Shown: positions 8,569 through 19,090, numbered from the stretch's first letter. The stretch: DNA of 64,000 nt from Cocleimonas flava (GCF_004339015.1 NZ_SMFQ01000002.1:1117351-1181350); one strand, 5' to 3'. Numbers and translations are program-made. Notes: a model not told the origin generated them from the sequence alone.

Positions 8569-9639
8569 TTACGCTGAAACTTTGCTCATTGATTGGCTAG
8601 TGGCAAAATCGAGCATGCGTTGTGTCGATCTAAGTGCCTTTACGCGCACTTCTTCATCAACGAAAATTTCATTATTTCCGTTCTTCAACACTTCTAATAA
8701 ATTGTGCAGGCCGTTCATAGCCATCCATGGGCAATGTGCACAACTCACACAGGTTGCACCATCACCATGAGTTGGTGCAGGAATGAAAACTTTGCCGGGT
8801 GCTTCTTGCTGCATTTTGTAGAAAATGCCTTTGTCGGTAGCAACAATGAATTCCTTATTGGGCATTTCTCTCGCGGCATTGATAATTTGGGTGGTTGAAC
8901 CAACCACGTCAGCCATCGCGATAATTTCTTCGGGAGATTCAGGATGCACCAGAACACCAGCATCGGGGTGCTTTTCGATAAGCTCGCCCAATGATCGGGT
9001 TTTGAATTCATCATGCACGATGCAGGCGCCTTGCCAGCGTAACATCTCAACACCTGACACTTTCTGAATGTAATTACCGAGGTGTTTGTCAGGTGCCCAT
9101 AATACTTTTTTACCTTGTTTGCCGAGCCAGCTGACTAAGTCTAAAGCGATACCCGAAGTAACCACATAATCAGCACGTGCTTTTACATCCGCGCTAGTAT
9201 TGGCATAAACCACAACGGTATGGTCAGGGTGTGCATCACAAAATGGTGCAAAATCTTCAATTGGACAACTAAGGTCAAGAGAACATTCCGCTTCGAGTGT
9301 TGGCATTAACACGCGTTTTTCAGGGGTCAGAATTTTTGCCGTTTCACCCATGAAACGAACGCCAGCAACAATTAATGTTTTGGCAGGGTGTTCGTTACCA
9401 AACTTTGCCATGTCGAGTGAATCAGAAACATAACCACCGGTTTCTTCCGCAAGTTCTTGCAGTTCTTGATCAACATAGTAATGCGCAACCAAGACGGCAT
9501 CCTGTTCTTTCAGGAGTTTTTTAATCTCATCTTTGACGGCTTCTTTTTCTTCAGGCGTGTAATGTGGGCTCAAATTTTCGATTTGTGCCGTTACCGGAAC
9601 TTTAAATTCAGGAATGATGGGTGCTGTAACAGTAGACAT
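8569..9639 (-). CDS. nadA: Quinolinate synthase NadA
   Basis: Iron-sulfur enzyme of NAD biosynthesis that condenses iminoaspartate with dihydroxyacetone phosphate to quinolinate. The 356-aa product carries [26 protein letters not shown], the cluster cysteines (Cys119 in [12 protein letters not shown], Cys206 in [11 protein letters not shown], Cys297 in the C-V-S-C-A-H-C-P group) and PTHGDGATC. These match E. coli-type NadA. nadB and nadC are not in the window. It is divergent from polA with 49 bp between start codons, so the two genes must share a compact promoter region. Confidence 0.97.
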   Translation of the reverse strand: MSTVTAPIIPEFKVPVTAQIENLSPHYTPEEKEAVKDEIKKLLKEQDAVLVAHYYVDQELQELAEETGGYVSDSLDMAKFGNEHPAKTLIVAGVRFMGETAKILTPEKRVLMPTLEAECSLDLSCPIEDFAPFCDAHPDHTVVVYANTSADVKARADYVVTSGIALDLVSWLGKQGKKVLWAPDKHLGNYIQKVSGVEMLRWQGACIVHDEFKTRSLGELIEKHPDAGVLVHPESPEEIIAMADVVGSTTQIINAAREMPNKEFIVATDKGIFYKMQQEAPGKVFIPAPTHGDGATCVSCAHCPWMAMNGLHNLLEVLKNGNNEIFVDEEVRVKALRSTQRMLDFATSQSMSKVSA

Positions 9640-9688
9640 GTTTTATACTTTGGGTCTCGAATCCTAGATTTCAACAGTATATCAATCC

Positions 9689-12502
9689 ATGTCAGATAAA
9701 AATACCAGTAAACCTTTAGTTCTCGTAGATGGTTCATCGTACCTATTCCGTGCGTTTTACGCATTACCATCGAGCCTTACCAGCCCAGACGGGATGCAAA
9801 CCAACGCGATTCACGGCGTGCTGAATATGCTCGATAGGTTGAGAAAAGACTATCAACCAGATCACATGGCGGTAATTTTTGATGCGAAGGGCAAAACATT
9901 TCGTAATGACATGTTCCCTGAATATAAAGCCACACGCCCACCGATGCCGGATGAGTTGCGCGATCAAATCGAACCGCTACACAAAATTATCGAAGCACAA
10001 GGCTATCCGATGATAGTGATGCCAGGTGTTGAGGCTGATGATGTGATCGGCACCATGTCGAAACTGTATGACGGTGATGTAATCATCTCTACCGGCGATA
10101 AAGATATGGCGCAATTGGTGGATGACCAGATCAGTTTGATCAACACCATGTCGAATAGCTTCCACGATCGCGCAGGCGTGATTGAAAAATACGGTGTGCC
10201 ACCAGAACGCATTCGAGATTATTTAGCGTTGATGGGGGATAAGGTCGACAATATTCCTGGTGTACCAAAAGTGGGGCCGAAGACTGCTGTTAAGTGGTTG
10301 ACCGAATACGATTCACTCGAAGCCATTATGCAAAACGCGGATAAATTTGGTGGCAAGATTGGTGAAAATTTACGTGAGTCATTGGAGTTTTTACCGTTAT
10401 CGTATGAATTGGTGACGATTAAATGTGATCTTGAGCTGGATGTGTCGCCAGAATACTTAAGCTTTAACGAAGAAAATAAACAGCTACTGGCCGAGCTTTA
10501 TCAAAAGTATGGTTTCCGTACGCGTTTAAGCAATTTGCAATCAACCTCAGATACGCCGATTCAGTTAAAACCCGAAGCTGTAGGTTCTAATAGTGATAGC
10601 GAAGAAATTGGTATCCCGGAAATAGAAGAAATTAAAGAAGTCGACTATCAAACGATTCTTACTGAAGAACAGTTAGATAGCTGGATTGCAGATTTAAAAG
10701 ATTCAAAATTATTCGCGTTCGATACTGAAACCACCAGTCTTGCCTATATGGACGCCAGAGTGGTTGGGATGTCATTTTGTATTAAAGCAGGCACAGCGGC
10801 TTATTTACCGCTAGCACATGATTATGTGGGAGTGCCTCAGCAACTGAATTTTGATGCTACTTTGGCGAAGTTGAAACCACTGCTAGTAGATCCAACCATT
10901 CTTAAAGTCGGTCAAAATCTGAAATATGACCGTTCTGTGTTGCTAAATCACGATATCGAGCTAAAAGGTATCGCGCATGACACTATGCTGGAATCTTATG
11001 TTCTGGATTCGGTATCTAATCGGCATGATATGGATACGTTGTGTGAAAAACACCTCGGTCACATCAATGTGAAATTTGAAGATGTTGCGGGTAAAGGTAA
11101 AAAACAACTCACGTTTAATCAGATTCAAATCGACGATGTCGTACAAGAAAGTGATGATCCCGATGTTGAGGCGACAGTGACTCGCGGCGCTGCCTATTAC
11201 GCCGCAGAAGATGCAGATATGACATTGCGCCTGCATAATTTCTTCTGGCCACAATTAAAACCGCGTCAGTCTCAGGAAAAACTGTATCGTGAAATTGAAG
11301 TGCCGTTATTAAAAGTGTTGTCCGATATCGAGCGCAACGGTGTATTGGTTAATGCTGAAATGTTGGCTAAGCAAAGCGAAGAATTGACGGTTCGAATGAA
11401 AGAGTTGGAACAGGATATTTATGAATCTGCAGGTGGTGAATTCAACTTAGGTTCACCAAAACAAATTCAGGAAATTTTCTTTAATGAAGATAAGCTCAAT
11501 CTTCCGGTTATTCGTAAAACGCCGAAAGGTCAGCCATCAACCGCTGAAGATGTGTTGCAGGAATTGGCGGAAGAGCACGATGTACCACGTTGGTTATTAG
11601 AGCATCGTGGTCTGAGCAAGTTGAAATCGACTTATACCGATAAATTACCACTGGAAATAAACCCTCAAACCGGCAGGGTGCATACCTCTTATCATCAGGC
11701 GGTTGCGGCTACAGGTCGTTTGTCATCGAGTAATCCGAACTTGCAGAATATTCCCGTGCGTAATGCGGAAGGTAGACGTATTCGACAGTCGTTTGTGGCA
11801 CCGGAAGGTTTTAAAATTTTAGCGGCTGATTATTCGCAAATAGAATTACGCATCATGGCGCATTTGTCGGGTGACGATGGTTTGGTAGAGGCGTTCTCGC
11901 AAGGTAAAGATATCCACAGAGCGACAGCCGCCGAGATATTTGAAGTAGGGTTGGATGACGTTCAAACCGAGCAACGTCGTGCAGCAAAAGCCGTCAACTT
12001 TGGTCTTATTTACGGTATGTCGGCATTTGGTTTGGCGAAGCAGCTCAAGGTTTCTCGTACTGAGGCTGCTGAATACGTGACTAAATATTTCAAGCGTTAT
12101 CCGGGTGTTAAACATTATATGGAAGACACCCGCGAAAAAGCCAAAGAGGATGGCTACGTAGAGACACTTTTCGGTCGTCGCCTATACCTACCAGAAATTA
12201 ATGCTAAAAACGCCATGAGGCGTCAATACGCGGAGCGTACGGCAATTAACGCGCCGATGCAGGGCACAGCCGCAGACATTATTAAAGTTGCGATGATTGG
12301 GGTGAATGATTGGTTGCGAGAAGGCACCAGCAATACCACCATGATTATGCAGGTGCATGATGAATTGGTGTTTGAAGTTGCTGAAGATGAAATCGAAGCT
12401 GTCCAATCAAAGATTATAGAGCGTATGGTGAATGCCGCTAAACTTGATGTGCCGTTAGTTGTAGATACAGGTCTAGGTATTAACTGGGATGAAGCTCATT
12501 AG
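9689..12502 (+). CDS. polA: DNA polymerase I
   Basis: Repair and Okazaki-fragment polymerase of 937 aa with all three domains. The N-terminal 5'-nuclease has VDGSSYLFRAFYALP and the helix-hairpin-helix GDKVDNIPGVPKVGPKTA. The 3'-5' exonuclease keeps its acidic residues (FAFDTETTSL near residue 347, EDADMTLRLH). The polymerase domain has motif A DYSQIELRIMAHLSGD (near 713), the O-helix RRAAKAVNFGLIYGMSAFGL and motif C QVHDELVFEV (near 889). No catalytic loss is visible. A second, stand-alone 5'-nuclease (xni) is at 60.9 kb. Confidence 0.98.
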   Translation: MSDKNTSKPLVLVDGSSYLFRAFYALPSSLTSPDGMQTNAIHGVLNMLDRLRKDYQPDHMAVIFDAKGKTFRNDMFPEYKATRPPMPDELRDQIEPLHKIIEAQGYPMIVMPGVEADDVIGTMSKLYDGDVIISTGDKDMAQLVDDQISLINTMSNSFHDRAGVIEKYGVPPERIRDYLALMGDKVDNIPGVPKVGPKTAVKWLTEYDSLEAIMQNADKFGGKIGENLRESLEFLPLSYELVTIKCDLELDVSPEYLSFNEENKQLLAELYQKYGFRTRLSNLQSTSDTPIQLKPEAVGSNSDSEEIGIPEIEEIKEVDYQTILTEEQLDSWIADLKDSKLFAFDTETTSLAYMDARVVGMSFCIKAGTAAYLPLAHDYVGVPQQLNFDATLAKLKPLLVDPTILKVGQNLKYDRSVLLNHDIELKGIAHDTMLESYVLDSVSNRHDMDTLCEKHLGHINVKFEDVAGKGKKQLTFNQIQIDDVVQESDDPDVEATVTRGAAYYAAEDADMTLRLHNFFWPQLKPRQSQEKLYREIEVPLLKVLSDIERNGVLVNAEMLAKQSEELTVRMKELEQDIYESAGGEFNLGSPKQIQEIFFNEDKLNLPVIRKTPKGQPSTAEDVLQELAEEHDVPRWLLEHRGLSKLKSTYTDKLPLEINPQTGRVHTSYHQAVAATGRLSSSNPNLQNIPVRNAEGRRIRQSFVAPEGFKILAADYSQIELRIMAHLSGDDGLVEAFSQGKDIHRATAAEIFEVGLDDVQTEQRRAAKAVNFGLIYGMSAFGLAKQLKVSRTEAAEYVTKYFKRYPGVKHYMEDTREKAKEDGYVETLFGRRLYLPEINAKNAMRRQYAERTAINAPMQGTAADIIKVAMIGVNDWLREGTSNTTMIMQVHDELVFEVAEDEIEAVQSKIIERMVNAAKLDVPLVVDTGLGINWDEAH

Positions 12503-12670
12503 CGTTTATTGTTAATTATTCAACTTTCACTAAACTTTTTTTAAAAAGTTTGATCTGAACTTAAGATTTGTACGTACAGCTTATATGCATAAATTGTGCT
12601 GTTATACCGAATAAATACATTTACTTCTAAATCGAAACTTCTTAAATAAAATAAAGGATGGATAATTACA

Positions 12671-13120
12671 ATGAGAATTAATCATTTCAAAAAAATGCTA
12701 GTGATCATGGGTCTTGCTGTTTCAGTATCTGCTTCTGCAGACATCATCAAGAAAGCGAGCGCGCATAGTGTCAAAGAAACTATGGATAAATTTGAAGCAC
12801 TTGCTAAATCTAAAGGTATGGATATTTTTGCACGCGTTGACCACACTAAGAATGCGGCGGGCGTTGACATGAAAATGAATGAAGCAGAAGTATTGATTTT
12901 CGGAAACCCAAAAGGTGGCACTGTGATCATGAAGAAAGATCCTGCTGTATCTCTGGATTTACCACTAAAAGTTGCGGTTTATAAAGATGATGCCGGGAAA
13001 GTGTGGTTGAGTTACCGTAATCCGCAAGATCTTGCGAAAGATTATGATGTGGCTGACGTGCCAGTATTGGGAAAAGTTGAAACGGGCCTGGATAAATTAA
13101 CGACTGCTGTAACTAAGTAG
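12671..13120 (+). CDS. Exported DUF302 family protein
   Basis: 149-aa protein with a signal peptide (residues 1 to about 23, ending VSASA). It then has the DUF302 pattern: HSVKETMDKFEALAKSKGMDIFARVDHTKNA, EVLIFGNPKGGTVIM, DLPLKVAVYKDDAGKVWLSY, and a final helix with VLGKVETGLDKLT. DUF302 proteins are small alpha/beta domains often found in envelope or metal/sulfur contexts; no reaction is established. A ribosome binding site (AAAGGATGG) precedes the ATG by about 8-12 nt. The gene stands alone between polA and gltA, and is followed by two facing repeat copies that probably end its transcript. Confidence 0.85.
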   Translation: MRINHFKKMLVIMGLAVSVSASADIIKKASAHSVKETMDKFEALAKSKGMDIFARVDHTKNAAGVDMKMNEAEVLIFGNPKGGTVIMKKDPAVSLDLPLKVAVYKDDAGKVWLSYRNPQDLAKDYDVADVPVLGKVETGLDKLTTAVTK

Positions 13121-13130
13121 AAAATTTGTA

Positions 13131-13157
13131 AAAAACGCTCAAAAGTAGGGGGGTGGC
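13131..13157 (-). repeat. G-rich dispersed repeat after the DUF302 gene (first of a facing pair)
   Basis: An A-run, CGCTCA, then AAAGTAGGGGGGTGGC. It pairs in inverted orientation with the copy at 13186-13217 across a 28-bp spacer. Together they lie between the convergent DUF302 and gltA genes. Confidence 0.85.
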
Positions 13158-13185
13158 TTTTGCTGATTCACCAAGAACCAGAAAA

Positions 13186-13217
13186 GGCACCCCCCTACTT
13201 ATAAGCAGTTTTTTTAA
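13186..13217 (+). repeat. C-rich dispersed repeat next to the gltA stop (second of a facing pair)
   Basis: GGCACCCCCCTACTT, then ATAAGCA and GTTTTTTT. It ends 4 bp from the gltA stop codon at 13221. With the preceding copy it could form a hairpin stopping transcripts from both sides. Confidence 0.85.
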
Positions 13218-13220
13218 GAT

Positions 13221-14531
13221 CTAACGCTTGTCTATCTTCACGTAATCTCTTTTATCTTCACCTGTGTATAACTGGCGAGGTCTGCCAATTTTAGAACCAG
13301 GGTCACCCATCATTTCATTCCACTGAGAAATCCAGCCTACCGTTCTTCCTAGAGCGAACAATACGGTGAACATGTTTAATGGAATACCCATTCCGAGGAA
13401 GATGATGCCTGAGTAGAAATCAACATTTGGATATAAGTTACGCGACACGAAGTATTCATCTTCCAGCGCAATCTTCTCAAGTTCCATCGCAGTTTCAAGT
13501 AGCTTCTTGTGCTCTGGGTTGCTGAAGGTGTTTTCTGCAATCATCTCATGACAGGTTTTTCTAATAATTTTGGCGCGCGGATCGTAATTTTTGTAAACAC
13601 GATGTCCGAAGCCCATTAATCTGAAACGGTCTTTAGGATCTTTCGCTCTATCAATAAAGTCTGAAATTGGTTTGCCAGACTCATTGATTTCAGTAAGCAT
13701 TTGAATAACAGCTTCGTTAGCACCACCGTGAGAAGGTCCCCATAGAGAAGCGATTCCGGCTGCAATAACAGCAAATGGGTTAGCTTCAGAACTACCCGCT
13801 AAACGAACTGTAGAGGTTGAAGCATTTTGTTCGTGGTCGGCGTGTAAGACCAGAATCATATCCAGTGCTTTTTCCATCAATGGATCAACTGTATACGGCT
13901 CTGAAGGCATTGAGAACATCATGTGCAAGAAGTTGGCGCTGTAGCTTAAAGAGTTCTTAGGGTATACAAATGGCATTCCCTTAGAGTAGCGATAACTCCA
14001 GGCAGCGATAGTTGGCATCTTTGCGATAAGACGATGAGCCGCATCCATACGATCTTCCTGACTATGTACATCTTCATCTTCATGATAGAAAGAGGATAAT
14101 GCGCCGACAACACCAACCATGGTAGCCATAGGGTGAGCATCACGTCTGAAGCCTAAGAAGAATGTTTTTAATTGCTCCTGAAGCATCGAACGCGTACGTA
14201 TTGATTCTTCAAATTCTTCTAATTCTTTTTCGTTAGGTAGTTCGCCGTTTAATAACAGGTAACATGTCTCCAGAAAAGAGCTTTCTTCAGCTAATTGCTC
14301 GATAGGGTAACCACGGTATTCGAGGATTCCTTTGTCACCATCAAGATAAGTGATTTTACTTTCACAACTTGCCGTAGACATAAAGCCTGGGTCATAAGTG
14401 AAGTAGCCTAATTCTTTATAAAGGCTGCGTACATCCACCGTCATAGGGCCACTAGTAGGCTTGTATAAATCTAACTCAATCTGCTTGCCAGTGCGGTTAT
14501 CAATTAGCGTTACGCTATCTCTCTTGGACAT
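13221..14531 (-). CDS. gltA: Citrate synthase
   Basis: First enzyme of the citric acid cycle, joining acetyl-CoA and oxaloacetate. The 436-aa product is the type II (hexameric, gammaproteobacterial) size. It has the N-terminal beta domain ([20 protein letters not shown]), [26 protein letters not shown] with an active-site His, the catalytic motif [13 protein letters not shown] and the Asp-containing [14 protein letters not shown]. The start ATG has AGAAG-type Shine-Dalgarno sequence nearby. Transcription runs toward the facing repeat pair. The next TCA genes, sucCD, are 9 kb away. Confidence 0.98.
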   Translation of the reverse strand: MSKRDSVTLIDNRTGKQIELDLYKPTSGPMTVDVRSLYKELGYFTYDPGFMSTASCESKITYLDGDKGILEYRGYPIEQLAEESSFLETCYLLLNGELPNEKELEEFEESIRTRSMLQEQLKTFFLGFRRDAHPMATMVGVVGALSSFYHEDEDVHSQEDRMDAAHRLIAKMPTIAAWSYRYSKGMPFVYPKNSLSYSANFLHMMFSMPSEPYTVDPLMEKALDMILVLHADHEQNASTSTVRLAGSSEANPFAVIAAGIASLWGPSHGGANEAVIQMLTEINESGKPISDFIDRAKDPKDRFRLMGFGHRVYKNYDPRAKIIRKTCHEMIAENTFSNPEHKKLLETAMELEKIALEDEYFVSRNLYPNVDFYSGIIFLGMGIPLNMFTVLFALGRTVGWISQWNEMMGDPGSKIGRPRQLYTGEDKRDYVKIDKR

Positions 14532-14865
14532 ACTCTTACTTCTCCAATCTCTTATTCGTAGGAAATTATTATATAAATTGTGATATTAATTTTTTTTTAG
14601 ATTACTTGTTATTTAAATACGGCGACTAAATCACTCTGATCGAGGATTCTCTAACATCAAGATTAATCGAATAACAATTTCACCACGTTTGGTGACAAGT
14701 AAATTTTTGATGTTATTAACCATCGTTTAAGGGTAGGAAATAAAACACTATTAGGAAAATGAATAGCTTCAATCGTAAGCATTAAAGATGGCTAGATAAG
14801 TGTATACATAAAAAAGGCTCCTATGAAGGAGCCTTTTTATTAATCAATGTAATTATCTACATAGA
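14532..14865. other. Intergenic region between actP-like gene and gltA
   Basis: 334 bp with two minus-strand neighbours. It holds the AT-rich gltA leader (about 14540-14640), a small hairpin CACCA-CGTT-TGGTG near 14683, and the terminator of the symporter gene at 14810-14838. No coding signal is seen. Confidence 0.55.
14810..14838 (-). terminator. Rho-independent terminator of the symporter operon
   Basis: Perfect stem AAAAAGGCTCCT / AGGAGCCTTTTT with a 4-nt loop, followed on the minus strand by six T. It lies 28 bp after the symporter stop codon. Confidence 0.9.
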
Positions 14866-16593
14866 TTAGTCTACGTGAGCAGCACCTGCACCCTGAGGTA
14901 CACGGATATGTTCAACAAGCTCTTGTACATCTTGTGGTACTTCAGCAGTCATTCTAGAAACAATGTGTGCAACTGCAAAGTTAGCTAATGCGCCAACAGC
15001 ACCAAATGCATTTGGAGATATTCCAAAGAACCAGTTTTGTTCCATGCCACCCATGAAAGATGTACCAGGGATAAACATGATTCCTTTGTGTTGGAATACA
15101 TATAGCATCGTTACAATGATACCTGTAAGCATACCAAGGATCGCGCCTGTTCTATTTACTCGCTTAGAGAAAATACCCATCATCAGAGCTGGGAATAGAG
15201 ACGAAGCTGCAAGTCCAAAGGCTATCGCAACCGTACCAGCCGCAAAATCGGGCGGATGCAATCCGAGATAACCGGCTCCTAGGACGGCGAAGGCCATCGC
15301 TATTCGACTGGCGAGTAGCTCGCTTTTCTCAGAGATATTGGGGGTTAGAATACCTTTCAATAAATCATGAGAGATGGATGAAGCAATCGCAAGTAACAAT
15401 CCGGCAGCAGTTGATAGTGCGGCAGCTAGACCACCAGCAGCAACTAATGCAATAACCCAGTTTGGTAGTTTCGCAATTTCTGGATTAGCAAGTACCATGA
15501 TGTCACGGTCAACTTTAACCATTTCATTGGTTGCTTTATCAGCAGTGTATTGGATCTTGCCATCACCATTCTTATCTTCAAATGCTAGTAGGCCTGTCTT
15601 TTCCCAGTTTTTGAACCACTGAGGACGCTCTGCATAAACAAGGTAATCGCCTTTAGTAGGTTCGATAGTCTGCATCAAGTTAAGACGAGCCATCGCACCA
15701 ACAGCAGGAGCTACTGTGTATAGTAATGAGATAAATACTAATGCCCAAGCCGCAGATCTTCTTGCGCCTGCAACGTTAGGAACTGTGAAGAAACGAGTGA
15801 TAACGTGTGGAAGACCAGCAGTACCGAACATCAATGTTAGTGTGTAAACAAACATATTGAGTCTGTTGTCCATTCCAGCAGTTGTATATTCTTTAAAGCC
15901 TGTGTCTGTAAGAACGGCGTCAAGTTTATCGAGTAGATAAGTGCCATCTGCCATCGTGCCACCCAAACCAAGCTGTGGTAATGGATTGCCAGTTAGCTGC
16001 ATAGAGATAAATACCGCAGGAACAGTATAAGCAAAGATAAGAACTACGTACTGAGCAATCTGTGTATAAGTGATACCTTTCATTCCACCCAGTGTTGCGT
16101 AGAAGAATACGATCGCCATACCTACGTAAAGACCCGTATCATAATCAAGCTCTAAGAAACGAGAGAAAGCTACTCCGATACCCTTCATCTGTCCGATTAC
16201 ATAAGTAACAGAAGCAAGGATCAAACAAATAATAGCTACAAGACGTGCTGTTCTTGAGTAGAAACGATCACCGATGAATTCAGGTACCGTAAACTTACCG
16301 TATTTACGAAGGTAAGGAGCTAGAAGCATCGCTAGTAGTACATAACCACCAGTCCAACCCATTAAGAATACAGAAGCGCCGTATCCGTTAAAGGCGATTA
16401 AACCAGCCATACCAATGAAAGATGCCGCTGACATCCAGTCGGCAGCAGTAGCCATACCATTCAGGATTGGGTGAATACCTTTACCTGCAACGTAAAACTC
16501 GCCAGTTGATGCAGCGCGTGCCCAAACCGCGATACCTAGGTATAACGCAAACGTTAAGCCTACAACGATATATGTTAGTGTTTGTAATTCCAT
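14866..16593 (-). CDS. Sodium:solute symporter large subunit, VC_2705/ActP-like
   Basis: 575-aa membrane protein of the sodium:solute symporter family with about 13 hydrophobic segments. It has the ActP-like start FYVAGKGIHPILNGMATAADWMSAASFIGM, LGGMKGITYTQIAQY, GTAGLPHVITRFF and GGLAAALSTAAGLLLAIAS. Such proteins import acetate or other small carboxylates with Na+. Between segments, residues 310-370 form a hydrophilic insert that contains an EF-hand-like loop (D340-K-N-G-D-G-K-I). It is preceded, 3 bp away, by a DUF4212 gene, the pairing typical of the VC_2705-type two-subunit transporters. The substrate is inferred, not shown. Confidence 0.92.
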   Translation of the reverse strand: MELQTLTYIVVGLTFALYLGIAVWARAASTGEFYVAGKGIHPILNGMATAADWMSAASFIGMAGLIAFNGYGASVFLMGWTGGYVLLAMLLAPYLRKYGKFTVPEFIGDRFYSRTARLVAIICLILASVTYVIGQMKGIGVAFSRFLELDYDTGLYVGMAIVFFYATLGGMKGITYTQIAQYVVLIFAYTVPAVFISMQLTGNPLPQLGLGGTMADGTYLLDKLDAVLTDTGFKEYTTAGMDNRLNMFVYTLTLMFGTAGLPHVITRFFTVPNVAGARRSAAWALVFISLLYTVAPAVGAMARLNLMQTIEPTKGDYLVYAERPQWFKNWEKTGLLAFEDKNGDGKIQYTADKATNEMVKVDRDIMVLANPEIAKLPNWVIALVAAGGLAAALSTAAGLLLAIASSISHDLLKGILTPNISEKSELLASRIAMAFAVLGAGYLGLHPPDFAAGTVAIAFGLAASSLFPALMMGIFSKRVNRTGAILGMLTGIIVTMLYVFQHKGIMFIPGTSFMGGMEQNWFFGISPNAFGAVGALANFAVAHIVSRMTAEVPQDVQELVEHIRVPQGAGAAHVD

Positions 16594-16596
16594 TTA

Positions 16597-16863
16597 TTAA
16601 TCCTCTTCCACGCCAAATTTGCGATCTAACGCATTCATACGCCAAGCGTAGAAAAAGACTAGAGCTACAAAAGTATATATTGAACCTTGTTGTGCGAACC
16701 AGAAACCTAACTTATATCCACCAAGGCGGATTTCATTAAGTGGTTCAACAAGCATGATGCCAAATAAATATGAAACAACGAACCAGATAACTAGACAGAT
16801 CATCACTAGTCTTAAATTGGCCTTCCAATAGGCCTTCGCATTATTTTCACTTTCTTGCGACAT
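16597..16863 (-). CDS. DUF4212 small subunit of sodium:solute symporter
   Basis: 88-aa protein with two membrane segments (about 18-38 and 52-74). Visible motifs are AYWKANLRLVMICLVIWFVVS and, after LNEIRLGGYKLGFWFAQQGSI, the second helix ending FFYAWRMNALDRKFGVEE. This is the small partner always found next to VC_2705-type symporters. AAGGAGA lies just upstream of the start (complement of 16866-16872). The large subunit starts 3 bp after its stop, so the two are co-translated. Confidence 0.92.
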   Translation of the reverse strand: MSQESENNAKAYWKANLRLVMICLVIWFVVSYLFGIMLVEPLNEIRLGGYKLGFWFAQQGSIYTFVALVFFYAWRMNALDRKFGVEED

Positions 16864-17245
16864 AAACTTCTCCTTATAGTCTACTTAAAATCTTGTTAAA
16901 GCAGCAACCAATGCTTTAAAGATTCCGGCGAAGATAGCATAACGACCTGTAAAGGTCTTTTATTGGAGATAGAATTATTTTAATGATTAAGATTAGTACT
17001 ACTTAGTTTATTAATATTATCCCTTAGTCTTTTCATTGTAGCCATTGATCAATAGTTGGTTATTTTCTATACAGTTTCCTCTATGATGATGTTTTGATTT
17101 AATACCATAAATTATTAAAAAATCTAGGTATATAAAGACGTAGAGCAGAAGCTGGAAATAGTGATTACCAATAAATCATTTCGTGTTTTTCTAAAGTCGA
17201 ATATCGTTAAGAAAGAATAACTAAGAAAGAAATAGAACCACAAAT
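16864..17245. other. Divergent promoter region, symporter operon and carbamoyltransferase cassette
   Basis: 382 bp, strongly AT-rich, between divergent genes. It must contain promoters for both directions. A small inverted repeat GACCT-GTAA-AGGTC lies near 16950. No open reading frame or RNA-like structure is convincing. Confidence 0.5.
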
Positions 17246-19090
17246 ATGAAAACATATATTTTAGGATTATCAGCATATTATCATGACAGTGCAGCGGCAC
17301 TTGTTTGTGATGGAGAGGTTGTGGCTGCTGCGCAAGAAGAACGTTTCACGCGAAAAAAACACGATCCTGCCTTCCCTGCTCATGCGATTAAATACTGTTT
17401 AAAAGAAGCTGGTATCAATCATAACGATATCAGCTCGGTGGTTTTCTACGATAAACCATTGTTAAAGTTTGAAAGACTTTTAGAGACTTATTTGTCTTAT
17501 GCGCCAAGCGGATTTCGTTCATTTTTAACAGCAATGCCAATCTGGCTAAAAGATAAATTATTTTTGAAAAAAACACTTAAAAGAGAACTGTCTTCTGTAT
17601 TCTCTATTGGTGAAAATGAAATACCTGAGTTGTTGTTTAATGAGCACCATCAATCTCATGCGGCGTCTGCTTTTTTTCCATCGCCTTATGAGAAAGCGGC
17701 GGTTTTATGTCTTGATGGTGTGGGTGAATGGGCCACAACATCCATGTGGATTGGTGATGGAAACGAGTTAACGCCGCAGTGGGAAATCGATTTTCCGCAT
17801 TCTCTGGGGCTGCTATATTCGGCTTTTACCTATTACACAGGGTTTCGTGTTAACTCTGGTGAATACAAGCTAATGGGTTTGGCGCCTTATGGTGAACCTA
17901 AATATGTCGATTTGATTTTAGATAATTTGATCGATCTGAAAGAAGACGGTACGTTTAAATTGAATATGAAATACTTCAATTACGCGACTGGTCTGACGAT
18001 GACGAATAAAAAGTTCGCTGATTTGTTTGGTGCTCCTGCAAGAGAGCCCGAAGGTGAACTCACTCAAAAAGAAATGGATATCGCGCGTTCTATTCAGTGG
18101 GTCACAGAAGAAGTGGTGCTACGTTTGGGTAGAAGTGTGCATAAAGAAACCGGTCTGGATTATTTATGCCTTGCTGGCGGAGTTGCACTTAACTGTGTAT
18201 CTAATGGAAGGTTGCTTCGAGAAGGTCCGTTTAAAGGTATCTGGATTCAACCCGCTGCTGGAGATGCTGGTGGTGCGGTAGGTGCTGCTTTATCTGCTTA
18301 TCATCAGTATATGGATAAGCCACGGACCTTGCAGTTGCCTGATGCAACGAAAGGTTCTTATCTCGGGCCAAAATTTAGTAATGAACAGATAACAAGCTAT
18401 TTAGACAAGATAGGAGCCGATTACACGCATGTCGAAGATGATCAATTAATGCCTAAACTTGCTGAAGTTATGCAGGGTGAGAAAGTTGTTGGTTGGTTTC
18501 AGGGACGCATGGAATTTGGTCCGCGTTCTTTAGGTGCGCGCTCTATCATTGGTGATGCAAGAAGTACCAAAATGCAAACCGTGATGAATTTAAAAATCAA
18601 ATATCGTGAGTCCTTCAGACCTTTTGCTCCGGTTGTTAAGTTCGATAAAGTCTCAGAATGGTTTGAGCATGAGGGCCCAAGCCCTTATATGTTGATCGTA
18701 GCGCCTGTAAAAGAAGATAAGCGAAACTTGATGAGCGCAGAACAAGATAAGCTTTTTGGTATCGATAAACTCAATATCCCACGATCTCAAATACCAGCGG
18801 TTACCCATGTTGATTACTCTGCGCGTGTGCAAACCGTTCACCCAGAGACCAACCCAAGGTTTTACCATCTATTGGATGCTTTTGAAGAAAAGACAGGTTG
18901 CCCTGTTCTGGTTAATACTTCATTCAATGTGCGTGGCGAGCCAATTGTGAATACGCCAGAGGATGCATACAGATGTTTTATGCGGACTGAAATGGATTAT
19001 TTGGTGATGGAAAATATTTTAATAGATAAGACTACTCAGCCAGAATGGAAAGAAGAAGGCGACTGGCGTAATGAGTTCGCTTTGGATTAA
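17246..19090 (+). CDS. O-carbamoyltransferase, NodU/CmcH/SxtI family
   Basis: 614-aa enzyme that would transfer a carbamoyl group from carbamoyl phosphate (via carbamoyl-AMP) to a hydroxyl. The N-terminal Kae1-like ASKHA domain shows LGLSAYYHDSAAALV (as LSAYYHDSAAAL), HHQSHAASAFFPSPY with metal-binding histidines, LDGVGEW and CLAGGVALNCVSNG. The C-terminal YrdC-like domain shows GWFQGRMEFGPRSLGARSI and VLVNTSFNVRGEPIV. Length matches NodU, CmcH and SxtI. It is the first gene of a same-strand cassette with SxtJ-like, DUF5989 and SGNH genes (35, 43 and 45-bp gaps). The acceptor molecule is unknown. Confidence 0.95.
   Translation: MKTYILGLSAYYHDSAAALVCDGEVVAAAQEERFTRKKHDPAFPAHAIKYCLKEAGINHNDISSVVFYDKPLLKFERLLETYLSYAPSGFRSFLTAMPIWLKDKLFLKKTLKRELSSVFSIGENEIPELLFNEHHQSHAASAFFPSPYEKAAVLCLDGVGEWATTSMWIGDGNELTPQWEIDFPHSLGLLYSAFTYYTGFRVNSGEYKLMGLAPYGEPKYVDLILDNLIDLKEDGTFKLNMKYFNYATGLTMTNKKFADLFGAPAREPEGELTQKEMDIARSIQWVTEEVVLRLGRSVHKETGLDYLCLAGGVALNCVSNGRLLREGPFKGIWIQPAAGDAGGAVGAALSAYHQYMDKPRTLQLPDATKGSYLGPKFSNEQITSYLDKIGADYTHVEDDQLMPKLAEVMQGEKVVGWFQGRMEFGPRSLGARSIIGDARSTKMQTVMNLKIKYRESFRPFAPVVKFDKVSEWFEHEGPSPYMLIVAPVKEDKRNLMSAEQDKLFGIDKLNIPRSQIPAVTHVDYSARVQTVHPETNPRFYHLLDAFEEKTGCPVLVNTSFNVRGEPIVNTPEDAYRCFMRTEMDYLVMENILIDKTTQPEWKEEGDWRNEFALD

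Noticed and set aside
12531..12550. AAACTTTTT / AAAAAGTTT inverted repeat after polA as a terminator
   Set aside because: The stem is almost entirely A/T and of low stability; it may contribute, but I could not support it as a terminator.
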